This document shows positions 32,067 to 44,030 of a stretch of DNA of 64,000 nucleotides, in pieces; position 1 is the stretch's first letter; every line of letters starts with the position of its first letter. The DNA is taken from assembly GCF_024586455.1 (NCBI RefSeq), contig NW_026089623.1, positions 6,259,367-6,323,366 of the forward strand. Reading direction: 5' to 3'. The position numbers and the translations under genes were made by a program. This stretch comes from Bactrocera neohumeralis (lineage: Eukaryota; Arthropoda; Insecta; Diptera; Tephritidae). The notes under the pieces were generated by a model. It had not been told where the DNA came from. It saw only the letters and a program-made list of their open reading frames with translations, and ran no database searches.

Positions 32067-33290
32067 ATACATATATTCTTAATCTGGAGCATCAGCACTA
32101 TCTAACCATACCACTTTTAACACTGAAATAGTGGGATGGTATACTAAAGTTTACCCAAAATAATTTACGTCTTAGAATCGCTGATATAAAAATTCCGTTC
32201 ATAATGAAAGTGAACGTCAAAGTAAAACTTAAGGGTTATTATTTTATAACGGGGTTTTGCGGAATAGAAATCAGGCTAATAACTTTACTTTTGTAACGTT
32301 TCCTAATGCCACATAAATTTCGTACATAATTGAACAAACATATCTCAATTTGTTTTCAATACAGTTCTCCATGACTAATCAAATACTTTTTATAGAATAA
32401 AACACGTCCTTAACAGATAAGCGTATTTACTCACAAAATCCCATCTTCAAAAATATTATATATCTTTACTTATATATGTATGTATATACATTCCAAATAT
32501 ATATTCATATCTACTCATCTGCTTACATTTGTCGTTTCATTATATTAATAAATAATTATTTTGTGTTACCTTTTCTTTCCGAGTTCCATCTATTGTTTTC
32601 CAACCTTTAAAATATAAATCCCTTCTAATCCTTAGCACTTCAGCATAAACAGTCCGAAACATTCAGTTTCGTTGACTATAAAAATGCGCGTTGCACAAAG
32701 CACATATATGTTCAACCAAACGACCATAATAGCCAAAATAGCATTAGACTAAAAAATAATAAATAAACATTATTCTTTATTTTCTAGATATTTTAACTCC
32801 ACACTGGCTTATTATTAACTAAAAATTTTAAAAGAATACGACTCAAATAAATTTCCAAACAATTAAAATCTCTGAAGAACCCTGCTCAGAAGCAATCCCG
32901 AATTCAGCTACACATTCCACTTTTCCTAAATATTCTCACCGAAGTTTAAGTCCACATTGTATTTACAGCGCATTTGGACAGGCAATAAAACGAACATAAA
33001 CAGATGCCAACTGTACCGTCATTGGAAATGACAGAGTAGTTCATCAACCCGATTTTTACTGGATAGGGTAGCGTTTGTCGTTTCGCAATTGGTATTACTT
33101 GCACGGCCAATTGAAATTCTACCAAATATATGTGGGAACGAATAAAAACTTAAAAACAATTGAAAGTAAAGAAAATTCGGAATTTTAATATATATAATGA
33201 AACGTATTGTAATGCTATATAAAGTAGTATTAATCTAAATAAAAATTATTAAAAACATATATTAATTGAGAGCTAACAGGACTCCCTGCA
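32067..33290. other. AT-rich sequence without a recognised gene
   Basis: Nothing supportable. Confidence 0.45.
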
Positions 33291-33734
33291 AGACGTGTAT
33301 TTGTTAACAAATGTGCAAGCGACTTGTTATTGTTCACTTTTGCATACGTTAAAATACTCGTTACTTTTGTTCAGATTCATTTGATGTTCAATGATTTTCT
33401 CGCTCTAATCAATGGCAAATATGGCACGCTGTCTTGTTCTAAGTTACCTTAAATGTGTACCGTGTTTGTATTGTTTTGGTTAACTGAATGACATTTATTG
33501 ATTATCATATCTCTTTACCGTCTGATCATAGTAGCAAATACTTTAGTTAGCGAATAGGTTACCAAATTGCTACCTTTAGCATGTACACATGTTAGCGTTT
33601 TTGCTACCTATTTGTTAGCAGTGACAAGCATATCTGTTGCTTTAATTTCCGCGATCTGTTATTTTATTTGTTACCCATTTGTTCTTATTCTGCTTTACTT
33701 GCGTAGAAACTGCTAACTCGTTATTACCGTGTCA
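33291..33734. repeat. GTTAC-rich repeat, left part (RTE copy 3 follows)
   Basis: Shares TTGTTATTGTTCACTTTTGC, GATGTTCAATG and TTGTTACCCATTTGTT with the foldback at 40146-40675 and, inverted, with 61970-62221. The related right part follows RTE copy 3 at 36555-36700. Confidence 0.6.
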
Positions 33735-34076
33735 ACAACAGGGCGCCAGTCGTTTCCTCTTTTTGTAATATAACGGCAAGTTGTGATTCCGACTTTTCAA
33801 CGGAGTTGAGGTCATCTTCTGCTTCTCCCGGCGGGACTGCTTCGAAAACTTCAGAGTTGAGTGTTTTCACATAGCCTTTTAATTCGCTAAATTACTTCAA
33901 TGTCATCGAATATCTCATACAGCTTATCGTTCCACTATAAATCTTCCGCAAAATCCTTAACTCGAAAACTCGTAACGTGGACTTATCAGATGGTGTCATC
34001 CACCATGCCTCTGCACCATAACGCAGGACGGGGATGATGAGTGACTTATAGAGTTTGGTTTTGGAAATGTCCTACG

Positions 34077-35007
34077 TTAGCTGTCGAGGCTGACGTTGTT
34101 TTTGGCGTTAACGCTCGTTCCTAAATAGACGAAATTATATACAACATCAAAGTTATGTCTGTTGAGAGCCGTGACGTGAGAGCTAAGTCGCGAGTGCGAA
34201 GACTGTTTGTTTGATGACAGGAAATATTTCGTCTTGCCCTCGTTCACTGCCAGACCCATTTGCTTTTCTTCTTTGAGAATCATAAATATCATCGATATGC
34301 GCCAGCAGCTATACACTCTTATAAAAGATTGTACCTGCTCGATTAAGTTCTGCAGTTCGATTGAAGAAGTCGCACGATAGGGAGTCGCCTTGTCTGAAAC
34401 CTCGTTTGGTATCGAACGGCTCGGAGAGGTCTTTCCCGATCCTGACGGAGCTTTTGGTTTTGCTCCAGGTCAGTTTACACAGCCGTATTAGTTTAGCGGG
34501 GATACCAAATTCAGCCATCGCGGCATAAAGGCAGCTCCTATTCGTGCTGTCGAAAGCAGCTTTGAAATCGACGAAGAGGTAAGGTGTGTCGATTTTCCTT
34601 TCACAGGTCCTTTCCAAAATTTGGCACATGGTGAATATCTGGTCGGTTGTTGATTTTCCTGGTCTAACGCCACGCTGATAAAGTCCAACCAGTTTGTTGA
34701 CGGTGGGCTTTAATCTTTCACACAATACGCTCTATAGAACCTTATATGCGATGTTGAGGAGGCTAATCCCACGGTAGTTGGCGCAGATTGTGGGATCTCC
34801 TTTTTTATGGATTGGGCATAGCACACTTAAATTCCAATCATTGGGAATGCTTTCGTCCGACCATATTTTACAAAGAGGCTGATGCATGCTCCTTATCAGT
34901 TCTTCGCCGCCGTGTTTGAATAGCTCGGCCGCCAATCCTTCGGCCCCCGCCGCTTTGTCGTTCTTCAGATGGATTATTGCTATTCGGACTTCTTCATGGT
35001 CAGGCAA
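34077..35007 (-). pseudogene. RTE copy 3 reverse transcriptase
   Basis: DKAAGAEGLAAELFKHGG and VLCPIHKKGDPTICANYRGI (34732-35007) are followed by VRPGKSTTDQIF, DFKAAFDSTNR and FRQGDSLSCDFFN (34309-34725). The catalytic box near 34285 reads HIDD instead of YADD, and a deletion joins it to KEEKQMGLAVNEGKTKYFL. GKSTTDQ is intact here, unlike copies 1 and 2, so copy 3 comes from a different source. At least two frameshifts. Confidence 0.75.
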
Positions 35008-35469
35008 TGGAAGTTCTGCTTAACATACATCAAATGGGAAATCGGGTTCGCCAACTCCTCATGTTATGCCTTCACTGCTGTTCAGCAGGCTGGAGAAATG
35101 TTCCCTACATGATTTTAGTATGCTCTTGGCATTGGTTGCTAGACCACCTTTGGGAGTTCTACAAGAGTTTGCTCCGGTCTTGAAACCTTCTTCGCTTCCG
35201 GTATCTATCTCATACCTCACGTGTTGTGGTCGATGGTAGCTTTGCGAGGTAGGCATCTTTTGCATTTGCCGAAAACCAATAGTTTCGTTTTCAGCTGTAT
35301 GTAAGGATCTTGAAATGTCGTCCCACAGTTTTTTTATACCGAGTTACTGAGTAGTACTCTCAGGGAGCAGTTATGGATTTCGAGTAGAAACCCCTTCGGC
35401 TGGTTGTTGTAATTGCAGCTTCTCGACGTCGAACCTTCCTTGTCTTTGTTGACGCGCGTATTTTGCTGC

Positions 35470-36117
35470 TCAGAGGCGGGTGCGTAACTTGGCAACAAGA
35501 TATTGGTCCGAGTCAATGTTGGGACCTACGAGGAGCGTACGCACGTCTAGATCACTGGAGACGTGTGTTCTGTTTATCACAACATGATCCATCTGGTTGG
35601 TGGCTTCTCGACGCGGGGACAGCCAGGTAGCTTGATGAATTTTTCTATGCTGGAATCTAGTACTCCAGATAACTATATTTCGGGCCTCGGCGAAGTCAAT
35701 TAGCCGCAACCCATTTGGGGATGTTTCATCATGATAGCTGCAAATCAGCAATATATTGAAGAACTTCGGTTTGGTGCGGATTGTGGCTGGACGTTCATCC
35801 ACCGCAGTGAATATCAGTACTCGGCGACGGAGTCTCTCCCCCACCACGAATCCCACACCGAAATTACTCTCCTTTATATGGCCACTGTAATAAATGCCAA
35901 AAGACCTCAATACTTTTCCCGTCCATCGCATTTCTTGAACGACGGTGATATCAGCATTCACTCTAACGAGGACATCAATCAGCTTGGCCGCAGCACCTTT
36001 CCAATTAAGGGGCCGGACATTCCAGGTGCATGCCCATAAATCGTTATCTCTAGTGTGTTTGCCATGGTCGTCATCAAAACGGAAGTCTCTCCTCCGAGGC
36101 TGTTTGCAGTTTTTCAT
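35470..36117 (-). pseudogene. RTE copy 3 endonuclease domain
   Basis: 215 codons starting MKNCKQPRRRDFRFDDDHGK, then CTWNVRPLNWKGAAAKL, VVQEMRWTG and RLRRRVLIFTAVDER. A deletion after LICS removes the GDFN catalytic block, joining directly to YHDETSPNGLRLIDFAEARN. HRKIHQATW and NQMDHVVI follow. The upstream non-coding 5' region runs to about 36290. Loss of GDFN makes the domain inactive. Confidence 0.75.
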
Positions 36118-36290
36118 TGGGGGTGTATTTTACGTGGTGGGTGTGATACGCAGCGCACAACCCTGTAGAGGGAATGTTTCGCCTTCTCACTTTAGCTCGC
36201 CTTCAAACGGATGTTTTTAGGCTACCCAGAGGATACATGGTCAAAGAGCGGAAGGTGTGAGCTGCTTTGGTCATAAGGAAAAGAATCGTT

Positions 36291-36705
36291 TCTGGCTCTA
36301 TCAAATGAATGGCAATCGAAAAACTTTCTTCAATTGCATGAACTTCTACACATGACCCCATCCTCCTCTATATTAACAACCACTATTTATAAAATTGATT
36401 ATTCCTCACACGCTATGTACACATACATATATGGTATAAATTGATTTTAACAATTAGTTCAAATAAATATATTTTTGCAATTAAATAAAGCAAAATAATA
36501 TTAAATATACTAAATTTTATTTACAAGAATTGAATTTGGTTATGGTGTGAAAACGGTTTCCAATACGATAACCTATGACCCTAAGTTACAAATGGGTAAC
36601 AATTAACAGATAGGCTTGTTACGGCTAACAAATAAGTAACAAGCTGGGATGTCTATATGTTAAAGGTAACAAGCTGCTAGCCAAAACCCTGCAAGACGGA
36701 GGTAA
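36291..36705. other. Spacer plus GTTAC-rich repeat, right part
   Basis: 36555-36700 contains GTTACAAATGGGTAACAATT and GTAACAAGCTG and ends AAAACCCTGCAAGAC, like 33291-33310 and (inverted) 44025-44040. Confidence 0.5.
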
Positions 36706-37271
36706 CAGATTGCACAAACACATTGAAACATTTTCAGCTGTTCACTAACACTGTTACATATTCTGGAATTTTCAATAGAATGGGAGATTACGTAAGTAAG
36801 ATAGAGAAAAACTATCGACATTCTAAACATATAGTAATGTCAATTAGCTAGAATAGGATAGACGAATACCCAAGAATGATAGAATACAAGATTACGACAC
36901 TAGTTTACAGTTAGTTTTTTTCGGTTTAGCTCTTGACAATTCTTACAAAAACAAATATATTGTGCAACAATTTCGTGACGTCACACTTATGCGTTGAGAC
37001 GAACAAGCATAGAAATGCATACAAATTGTAAACAGAAAAGTAAACACTTTTTGAAATTCACAAAATAATATTAATTCATTCGTATTTGCAGGAAAAATTT
37101 CAGTGGAATGTTTAGAATATTGTTGCGAGAAAATATGTATATAATTAGTTTTAGGCACATCCACAATAAATAGAGTAGCATGTGTGGAAATTGTTCAAAT
37201 GAAGAAAACCAGTGTAAGTGTACTGTTGTATTTATTTAAATTTCTAAGCATAAATATATTAATTTTTTAAA

Positions 37272-37463
37272 ATGAAATGTGCAGTGGCTTGTTGTAATAA
37301 TTATTATGCAATTAAAAGATCGAAAACGAGTTTTTTCAGTTTTCCGGCTGATTTAAAAGTTGCCAAAAAATTGGTGTTATTTTGCAAAAGAAATGATATA
37401 TTTAATACTAAATTAATAATTTCACAATTCTTTTATCATAATTTCATACATCTGAACTTATAA
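37272..37463 (+). pseudogene. THAP-type zinc finger, N-terminal part
   Basis: The frame starts MKCAVACCNNYYAIKRSKTS, then FFSFPADLKVAKKLVLFCKR. This fits the THAP pattern of an initial C-x(2-4)-C, a conserved F-x-F-P and a lysine-rich helix. THAP domains bind transposon ends in P elements and occur in derived host regulators. The conserved Trp is Leu here, and the second metal pair (C-x2-H) is not in frame after about residue 48, so an intron or decay ends the domain. No other in-window copy of this exon was found. Confidence 0.55.
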
Positions 37464-37820
37464 TATATGTATATATTTATATACAACACAAGAAACGTCT
37501 TCTCCATTTGAATCACAACTTAATAGACAATTTTATTATCAATAGGCCGATATATTTATTTAGAAATGATTCAAATCTTTTCACTCAACAATATTCAATC
37601 GCTTCACTAAAACTTTTTATTAAAATCGAAAGAATTAATAATATTTTGCGAATTTACAAAAGTGTTTACTTTTCTGTTTTTTTTTTTTTTTCATGGAATG
37701 AATTTCGATGACCTCGTGGAAGAGAAGGATTCCGAAGTTGAATGCTCACAACCGTTGAGCCCCCATAGAGGTGGTATTGAACATAAATATTTTTCATTTT
37801 TTAATAATATTTTTTTACAG

Positions 37821-38056
37821 ATAAAGTGTTTAAAAAAATATCTTACAACCTCCTTTGCGCTCCTCGAGTAGAACCATCACAAATTGTGGTACCGTCATCA
37901 TCTTCTGGCGGCCATGCAGGTATAATGTATTATTATATAAATGTATGTATTAGTATTTGCTTTATAAAAATACATTTATGTTTTTCAGATATAATCCAGA
38001 AGCTGGATGCCATTGAAACCCGACTCACTGCCATTAAAAAGTCCCTAACAGACAAA
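37821..38056 (+). pseudogene. Two spliced coiled-coil exons (forward copy)
   Basis: Exon 37821-37919 (99 nt) follows a TTTTTTTACAG acceptor and ends at GTATAA. Exon 37989-38056 (68 nt) follows TTTTTCAG and ends at GTAAGT. They encode a stretch ending PRVEPSQIVVPSSSSGGHAG and a short coiled coil, QKLDAIETRLTAIKKSLTDK. An upstream exon (about 37694-37770, DDLVEEKDSEVECSQPLSPH) has a donor but no clear acceptor. The exons repeat in reverse at 41239-41474. The protein is unrecognised beyond a link to the THAP start. Downstream exons are replaced by a Harbinger insertion. Confidence 0.5.
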
Positions 38057-38350
38057 GTAAGTAACGCATTTTTGGTTCTGCCACTAATCGCGTAAAAATG
38101 ATTAGTTTTCTAATATTCAGCCCTATTCTGCATTTCGATTACGTTCCCACTCTACGCTCCGTCTGAGTCGAAAATAGGTATTCTGAGTTACGATTGGATT
38201 GAAAGAAGAAGAGGAAGAGCTGTAGCTCTTTCGAAGTCAGCTGTTTGCCTTGAAACGTGTAAAAATGAAACACAACAAAGCAAAAATACACAAATTATTG
38301 TTGGTTTATTAAAATAAAGAAATTATATCGCGTTTTTTTTAAACACTAAC

Positions 38351-38431
38351 ATGGAATTAGTAGCGGCAGCGATATTACTTGAGGAGGAGAGCAATGCATT
38401 ATTCAAAATATGCCCTACATTACTCTATTAA
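38351..38431 (+). pseudogene. Possible Harbinger transposase start
   Basis: MELVAAAILLEEESNALFKI then a stop after 26 codons. The hydrophobic and acidic start is common in Harbinger transposases. The DDE part is deleted. Confidence 0.35.
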
Positions 38432-38562
38432 ATAAAAACAATTGCATTCAGTGCATTTTACAGCTCCTATATTAAAAAAGTAAATGCTTTTATTTCATTT
38501 CACAGCTCGTTATATAAATGAATAATAGTAAAATAAATAAAAGGCTAACAATTAAAAAATGA

Positions 38563-39176
38563 CTACTTTGAATCCGGCTTATAATTTGGACCTAATCTTA
38601 GCATTTGCATTTTTATTTCTACTTTTTCCTTCACCAGCTCTTCCTTAATTCTATTGTGTCGCTTCTGTTCTTCAGGTTGCTTCACTGCAGTCTCCGCCAA
38701 AGTTTCTAGAGAACGATTCATGTGTCGTAAATATGAAGTAACTTCTTCCATTTTACCAAAGGCAGCTTCATTGAATTTTTTCGTCTCTGCATAAAATTCT
38801 TTTTGATTTGTATCTGTTGCTTAAGTAATGAAGAAGTGCTCTGCTTGTCTGCCCTCGCCTCTCTATTTTGGCTGCTAGCTCTACTGGTTGAAGGGATATC
38901 ATCCGTTTCCAAACCCGTCAAAGCTATCACCTTTTCATCAAAAAAAGTTAAATTTAACTTAATTTTTTAAAATTAATTGTAGGTAATACCTTACCTTTCT
39001 CCATGTATTGGAATCTTTTGTTGGTGAGCCAAGTGCATTTAAATTCCTTGCAACCTCCTATTAAAACTCCTGTACTTCTTCCTTCGGTCGCTTTTGGAAG
39101 CCGTGCGCAATATCTCTTTTCGTGGCCATCATATCACACAATTTTTCGTATTGCTCTGCCGTTGTTACTTTTGACC
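38563..39176 (-). pseudogene. Myb/SANT-like accessory protein of Harbinger
   Basis: Minus strand. SKVTTAEQYEKLCDMMATKR (about 39175), then after a stop EVARNLNALGSPTKDSNTWR (about 39050). This is the trihelix region of the Myb-like ORF that helps Harbinger transposase reach the nucleus and bind ends. The C-terminal exon has KMEEVTSYLRHMNRSLETLA and a charged helix ending LGPNYKPDSK. A frameshift near 38800 separates 38718-38930 from 38563-38751. A GGTAAG donor after the Trp-Arg-Lys residues suggests an intron at about 38930-39000. Confidence 0.65.
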
Positions 39177-39689
39177 TGCAAACATATCAAAATATATCAT
39201 TTAAGCACAAACAACCAAGGACACCATCATTATGTCTTTTACAACTATAATCTTAAAGTTTTACTTACATATTTGAGGAAATTATTTTATCCAAATGCAC
39301 GAAAATGAATATATAACGGCTTTCCGCCAACAAAACTTCAACGTACAAAAACGTAATTACGATCGCAATGCAGAATACATAGAATTGGAATTTTCGAAGT
39401 TGAATCGAAACGCAGAATACCAAAGTTGCCAATCGGAGAAAATTTCGATTCGAGTAGAAATGCAGAATAGGGCTGATTAACTGACGAATTGGTTCCGAAT
39501 ATAAAAAATATCGCGTATAACAAATTATACGCGCAAAAAAAAAATTTCAAAAACAATACAATAAGGTTCAAATTTCAGATTTATGATTTATTCATTCAAC
39601 AAAATAAAAAATACAAAACAAAAACCATATATAAAAGAGAAGAAAATAGAAAATAGGTAGATTTATTGAAAAAACCGTTGAATGCTGGT

Positions 39690-40050
39690 TAATCACTGTC
39701 ATTATCCGTAGTGGAAATTATTCTTAGTCGCTTTTTTTGATGGCCGGCACTGATATCACTAGAATTTGTATCAGAATCAATAGTAAGAACTATGGATTGA
39801 TGTTCTAATTGACTTAGCATCTCCGACTAAGTTTGCACCATAAATTCAGTTAATTTTGTTTGAATGCTTCTTTTTGGACCCAATAAATTCCGTTGTAGTT
39901 CTTTATATCTTAACATGCAGAGACGTAATTCTTTTTGAAAAATTCGTGCACGTTCGGCATCAGTATCATTTGCTACAAAATAATTTTCCAATTGTGCTGC
40001 AAGTTTAAGACCAAGCAAAAAACGAAAAAAAACAATCGCGTTAAAGTGAG
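39690..40050 (-). pseudogene. Unrecognised C-terminal protein fragment, possibly pogo/Tigger-like
   Basis: The minus-strand frame has QLENYFVANDTDAERARIFQ, then SIQTKLTEFM and an acidic Ser-rich tail ending about 39690 after one stop. Upstream (40060-40139) are repeats of CGCGTTAAAGTG and CGCGTAAAAAAAGGACTG, which resemble transposon terminal sequence ending CAGTCC. Assignment to pogo/Tigger is tentative. Confidence 0.35.
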
Positions 40051-40145
40051 AAATTCGCGTAAAAAAAGGAATTTGCGCTGCAAAAATAACCGCGTTAAAG
40101 TGAAATAGCGTAAAAAGAGATCGCGTAAAAAAAGGACTGAGTGTA

Positions 40146-40675
40146 ATTGAATTTGCTAGAAGTAACAAATGGGTAACAGATAATCTTGTTACTGCTTGTT
40201 CTTGCTAAAATGCTTATATGTTATAGGTAACAAACTGATAACGAAAATAATAACACTAACAGATATTCGGGTAACAAATATTCAAAAAGCTATTGTTATT
40301 GTTCACTTTTGCATTCGTTAAAATATTTGTTACTTTTGTTCAGAGAGTGGGAAAAAAATAACACATAGCTATTTGATGTTCAATGGTTATCTCGCTCTAA
40401 CCAATGGCAAATATCGCATGCTGCCTTGTTCTAACAGAATACATGCATTTGTTAGCAAATCTCTTCACAGTATGTTACGGGTAATAAATTCTTTTGTTAG
40501 CGCACAGCTTACCTGTGTGTTATGGATAACAAAAAGTATTTGTTACCCGAATATCTGTCAGTGTTATTATTTTCGTTATCAGTTTGTTACATATAACATA
40601 TAAGCATGTTAGCAAGAACAAGCAGTAACAAGATTATCTGTTACCCATTTGTTACTTCTAGCAAATTCAATTATT
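40146..40675. repeat. GTTAC-rich foldback element with about 145-bp arms
   Basis: 40146-40290 and 40525-40675 are inverted copies (AATTGAATTTGCTAGAAGTA...). The arms carry many GTAACA/TGTTAC motifs. The centre resembles 33330-33430. A subterminal motif-rich design is typical of hAT-related MITEs. Confidence 0.75.
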
Positions 40676-40784
40676 TTAAATAAAATTCAGTTTTTTTTAT
40701 TATTTTGCTTTATTTAATAATAAAATCAAAATCAGATATTTAGTTAAATTAATAATATGCCTATTATTATTGCATAAAATTAGA

Positions 40785-41012
40785 AACTTCAACTGAGAAC
40801 TAATATATACAACTTCAAACTAATATAAGCAACTTAAAACTAATTTATATGTTTAACTTAAAACTAATATTTACAACATAAAACTAATATGTACAACTTA
40901 TAACTAATTTATACAACTTAAAACTAATATTTACAACGTAAAGCTAATATGTACAACTGAGAACTAATATTTACAACTTAAAACTAATACGTACAACTTA
41001 AAACTAATACGT
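40785..41012. repeat. 20-bp minisatellite, about 11 units
   Basis: Unit approximately AAACTAATATGTACAACTTA with frequent single changes. It abuts and possibly supplies the last codons and stop of the reverse-copy exon. Confidence 0.85.
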
Positions 41013-41474
41013 GCTCTTCCGATGACATAGGCAGTTTCGAAGCGAGCTCCACGTAGTGTTCGTCCTCCAAGTCACGGGTGATGCGGATAATCGAACGATG
41101 CATCTTTGTCGCTATGACGCGGCATTCGCGCAATAATTTGCTTTGTGCCTGCACCTCGGCCTTTTCTGGCATCTCGAAAATTAAATTATAAAAGTTAGCT
41201 TCTGTTTTAATTTGGTAATGTAATACTGCGTTACTTACTTTGTCTGTTAGGGACTTTTTAATGGCAGTGAGTCGGGTCTCAATGGCATCCAGCTTCTGTA
41301 TTATATCTGAAAAACATAAATGTATTTTTATAAAGCAAATACTAAAACATACATTTATATAATAATACATTATACCTGCATGGCCGCCAGAAGATGGCGA
41401 CGGTACCACAATTTGTGATGGTTCTACTCGAGGAGCGCAAACGAGGTTGCAAGATATTTTTTTAAACACTTTAT
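40984..41474 (-). pseudogene. Spliced coiled-coil gene, reverse copy with an extra 3' exon
   Basis: Minus-strand exons 41474-41376 (99 nt) and 41306-41239 (68 nt) match the forward copy at 37821-38056 with a few substitutions. A third exon after ...TTTTCGAG at 41172 encodes MPEKAEVQAQSKLLRECRVI and RSIIRITRDLEDEHYVELAS, ending in the minisatellite at 40984. The first acceptor is AAAG rather than ACAG. The product is predicted to be helical and charged, and is unrecognised. The upstream exon lies at about 41612-41520. Confidence 0.5.
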
Positions 41475-42403
41475 CTTTAAAAAAATATTATTAAAAAATG
41501 AAAAATATTTATGTTCAATACAACCTCTATGGGGGCTCAACGGTTGTGAGCATTCAACTTCGGAATCCTTTTCTTCCACGAGGTCATCGAAATTCATTCC
41601 ATGAAAAATCATAAAAAAAGGTGATGACTAATGATATTTTAATTTTAATTTAATTTTTAAAATCATGCTTCGGAGCAGAAATGCGTATATGCATATTCGA
41701 ACTATGTTCACTTTTATTCATTATGAAACACTAATGTTGTTTTTATTTTAAACAAATTTAGATATTCTGCATACGAACAGATATCTTAAACGAACAAGTG
41801 AACATTTTTAGTTACAGAGGATGTTCTTCAGTTCAAGAGTATATATACTTATACTCGCGGGAATATTCGAGATATTTGCGTTTAAAGCTGAAAATTACCA
41901 CTATTCGAAGAACGTATTTTTCGATTTAAAATTAATTTTACACTTATATTTCGCATTTTTTTATCCACTAACACTTCACTAATTCGTGTGGATTTTTTTT
42001 AATATTAACTTATTGTTCAATTATATTTATTTAACATCAATTAAAGGATTACGCTATTGATCTGCAGAACCTCCTCTATCCGACCATAGCTATTTTATTC
42101 CCGAAATCCTGGGTATTCTAAATTCTACACAATTATAATTGTAACCGGACAATTCATTTCAATTTAGATTTTAAATTTTTTACATTTACATACATACATA
42201 TGTATGTATATACAAATTATATATTTCACAAAAATTCACTATATATATTTGAATTAAATATGCACTATTTAACTTTAATAATTTAAAACTTACTCTCTTA
42301 TTTGCTTGTTATACGTAATAGATTTGAGTTTTTCTAAGTTCTGATTTCTGTAATATTAAAATTTTTAATTATACACACAACACAATATATTCACAATGCT
42401 TAC

Positions 42404-42568
42404 CTTTTTCTCCTTCTTAATCTTTTTCCTTTTCTCTATAATATATAAAAGAAATTAATAATATACATATAAGAAATTAATTATAAAATATCAAATTATC
42501 AAATAACAAACTTACCTCTTTAAAATCCAAAATAAACTGCGCTTTTCGTTTTCTTCTTCTTGAAAAAT
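42404..42568 (-). pseudogene. Possible Lys/Glu-rich exons next to the right inverted end
   Basis: Minus strand: a segment ending AAAGAG/GTAAG at 42516, then a 32-nt piece 42435-42404 between TTATAG and GGTAAGC. It encodes runs such as EKRKKIKKEKK. Splice signals are good but the protein is unknown. Confidence 0.3.
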
Positions 42569-42799
42569 TGGGAATTCGTCTATCCTATTCTAGCAAATTA
42601 ACATTACAATATGTTTAGAATGTCGATAGTTTTTCTCTATCTTACTTACGTAATCTCCCATTCTATTGAAAATTCCAGAATATGTAACAGTGTTAGTGAA
42701 CAGCTGAAAATGTTTCAATGTGTTTGTGCAATCTGCCCTGCGAACCACGGCTACCCGCTTGAGACAAATATTCCAATACAACTACACATTTTTTCTCTA

Positions 42800-44030
42800 T
42801 ACACTAACACCAACGCACATTTTCGGGTAATTTTTTGTTTACCTAAATGCGATGAAAAAAGTTTCTTTCATCTCTTGATTTATTTGAATGAGTTCGAAGG
42901 AGAAAACATTATTGTCAATAGTGACAAAAGAAAATCCCAAAAAGGGTAATAAAAAAACGATTGAAAGACGCATGTCATTCGTGATCGTACTATCGTAAAG
43001 GAGGCTCGTACAACAAGAAGGTAAGTGAATGATTTTTTTAAAATAATTTGCAAATAATTACTTTATTTGTTTTTATAGCATTGGAATTAGCAGCTGCAGC
43101 AATATCACCAGAAGCAGCAAATTTAAATTGTTAAGTAAGTATGTGAGAAAAAGTGTGTGTTGTTTGAAATTGGATTGCGCAGTTCAACATAATATGCAAA
43201 AATAATTACATACATATGTACATAAGTATGTATTTTATGCGTTTAAGGCAGCCTGCACAATCCAATATAATATGTGAAAACAAATGTTTGCCTTATATTT
43301 TAAATAATCAGATAATATTATTCTTTTATTTCAGATATTATTATGCTTTTTTTTTAATTATTCTTTCTTTTCAGACTTTATCTCTATTTTTATTTAATTA
43401 ATATTGGCTTTCAGAGTAAATTCTATTTGTATTTAATATATTTTATTCTTTCAGATAATATTAATCTTTTTTCTCAGATATTATTATCATTTTATACAAT
43501 TAATCTTTCTTCAATGTAATTATTATTTATTTTCAGGTATTAATAATCTTTATTTTATTTTCAGGTATTTGTGTTTTATAATATTTTTCCACTCTTTTAT
43601 TTTCAGGTTTTAAAAATTCTTTTCTTTATTTAATCTGTTTTCAGATATTAAATATTTTTTTAAATTAAATATATTTTTATTTATATAAATTGTAATAAAT
43701 TTTTTGTAAACATATAAAAAATAAAATAAAATATAAATTTTGAAAATTAAAAAGTTTAGTTTGAAATTTTAAGAAATTTTAAAAGTAGGAATCAAAAAAT
43801 GCAACCCTGCATCAGCCGTCGATTGGGGATATTAGAGCAGGACAGATATACTTTTTTATATGACACTGCTGAATGAGCGCAACAAAGATGTCTGATCACA
43901 TGTATACGTACGTGAGTAGGTAAAATATCTGCCAGGCTTAAGAAACATTCTATATGTTTACCACCACGTTTACCACCATGTTACCCGCTAATTATCTGGT
44001 GTTTTACCCGCTCATGGTTGGCAGGGTGTT
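42800..44030 (+). mobile_element. Long copy of an element also present as a short copy at 59632-60146
   Basis: The left part (CTAACACCAACGCAC, GTCAATAGTG, AAAATCCCAAAAAG, GACGCATGTCATTCG) and the right part (ATATGACACTGCTGAATGAG, GATGTCTGATCACATG, GGTTGGCAGGGT) both match the inverted short copy. In the long copy the middle holds a 58-bp intron (43021-43078) between a frame ending TRR and ALELAAAAISPEAANLNC followed by a stop, plus a long TTTCAG-rich AT tract. Confidence 0.55.

Larger units (their letters stand above)
33735..36290 (-). mobile_element. RTE-like non-LTR element, copy 3
   Basis: The most complete copy in the window. The 5' untranslated region and endonuclease lie at the right (36290-35470) and the RT and 3' tail at the left. 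It has internal deletions in the endonuclease and frame breaks in the RT. It appears to have inserted into a GTTAC-rich repeat. Confidence 0.8.
38118..39475. mobile_element. PIF/Harbinger element, internally deleted
   Basis: Inverted ends CAGCCCTATTCTGCATTTCG and (reverse complement) CAGCCCTATTCTGCATTTC, flanked by ATT at 38115-38117 and 39476-39478. A 3-bp target duplication is characteristic of Harbinger. The transposase is reduced to its first codons, while the Myb-like partner gene is largely present. Confidence 0.75.
36706..42735. mobile_element. 6-kb element with 168-bp inverted ends and a THAP-type gene (P-like or hAT-like, unresolved)
   Basis: 36706-36873 and 42568-42735 are near-perfect inverted repeats starting CAGATTGCACAAACACATTG. 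Inside are a THAP-like coding start, duplicated coiled-coil exons in opposite orientation, a nested Harbinger element and a GTTAC foldback. I do not find a matching target duplication, so it may be one element or two head-to-head copies. Confidence 0.55.

Noticed and set aside
40785..41012. A CRISPR-like array
   Set aside because: The units are contiguous 20-bp minisatellite repeats without unique spacers, in a eukaryote.
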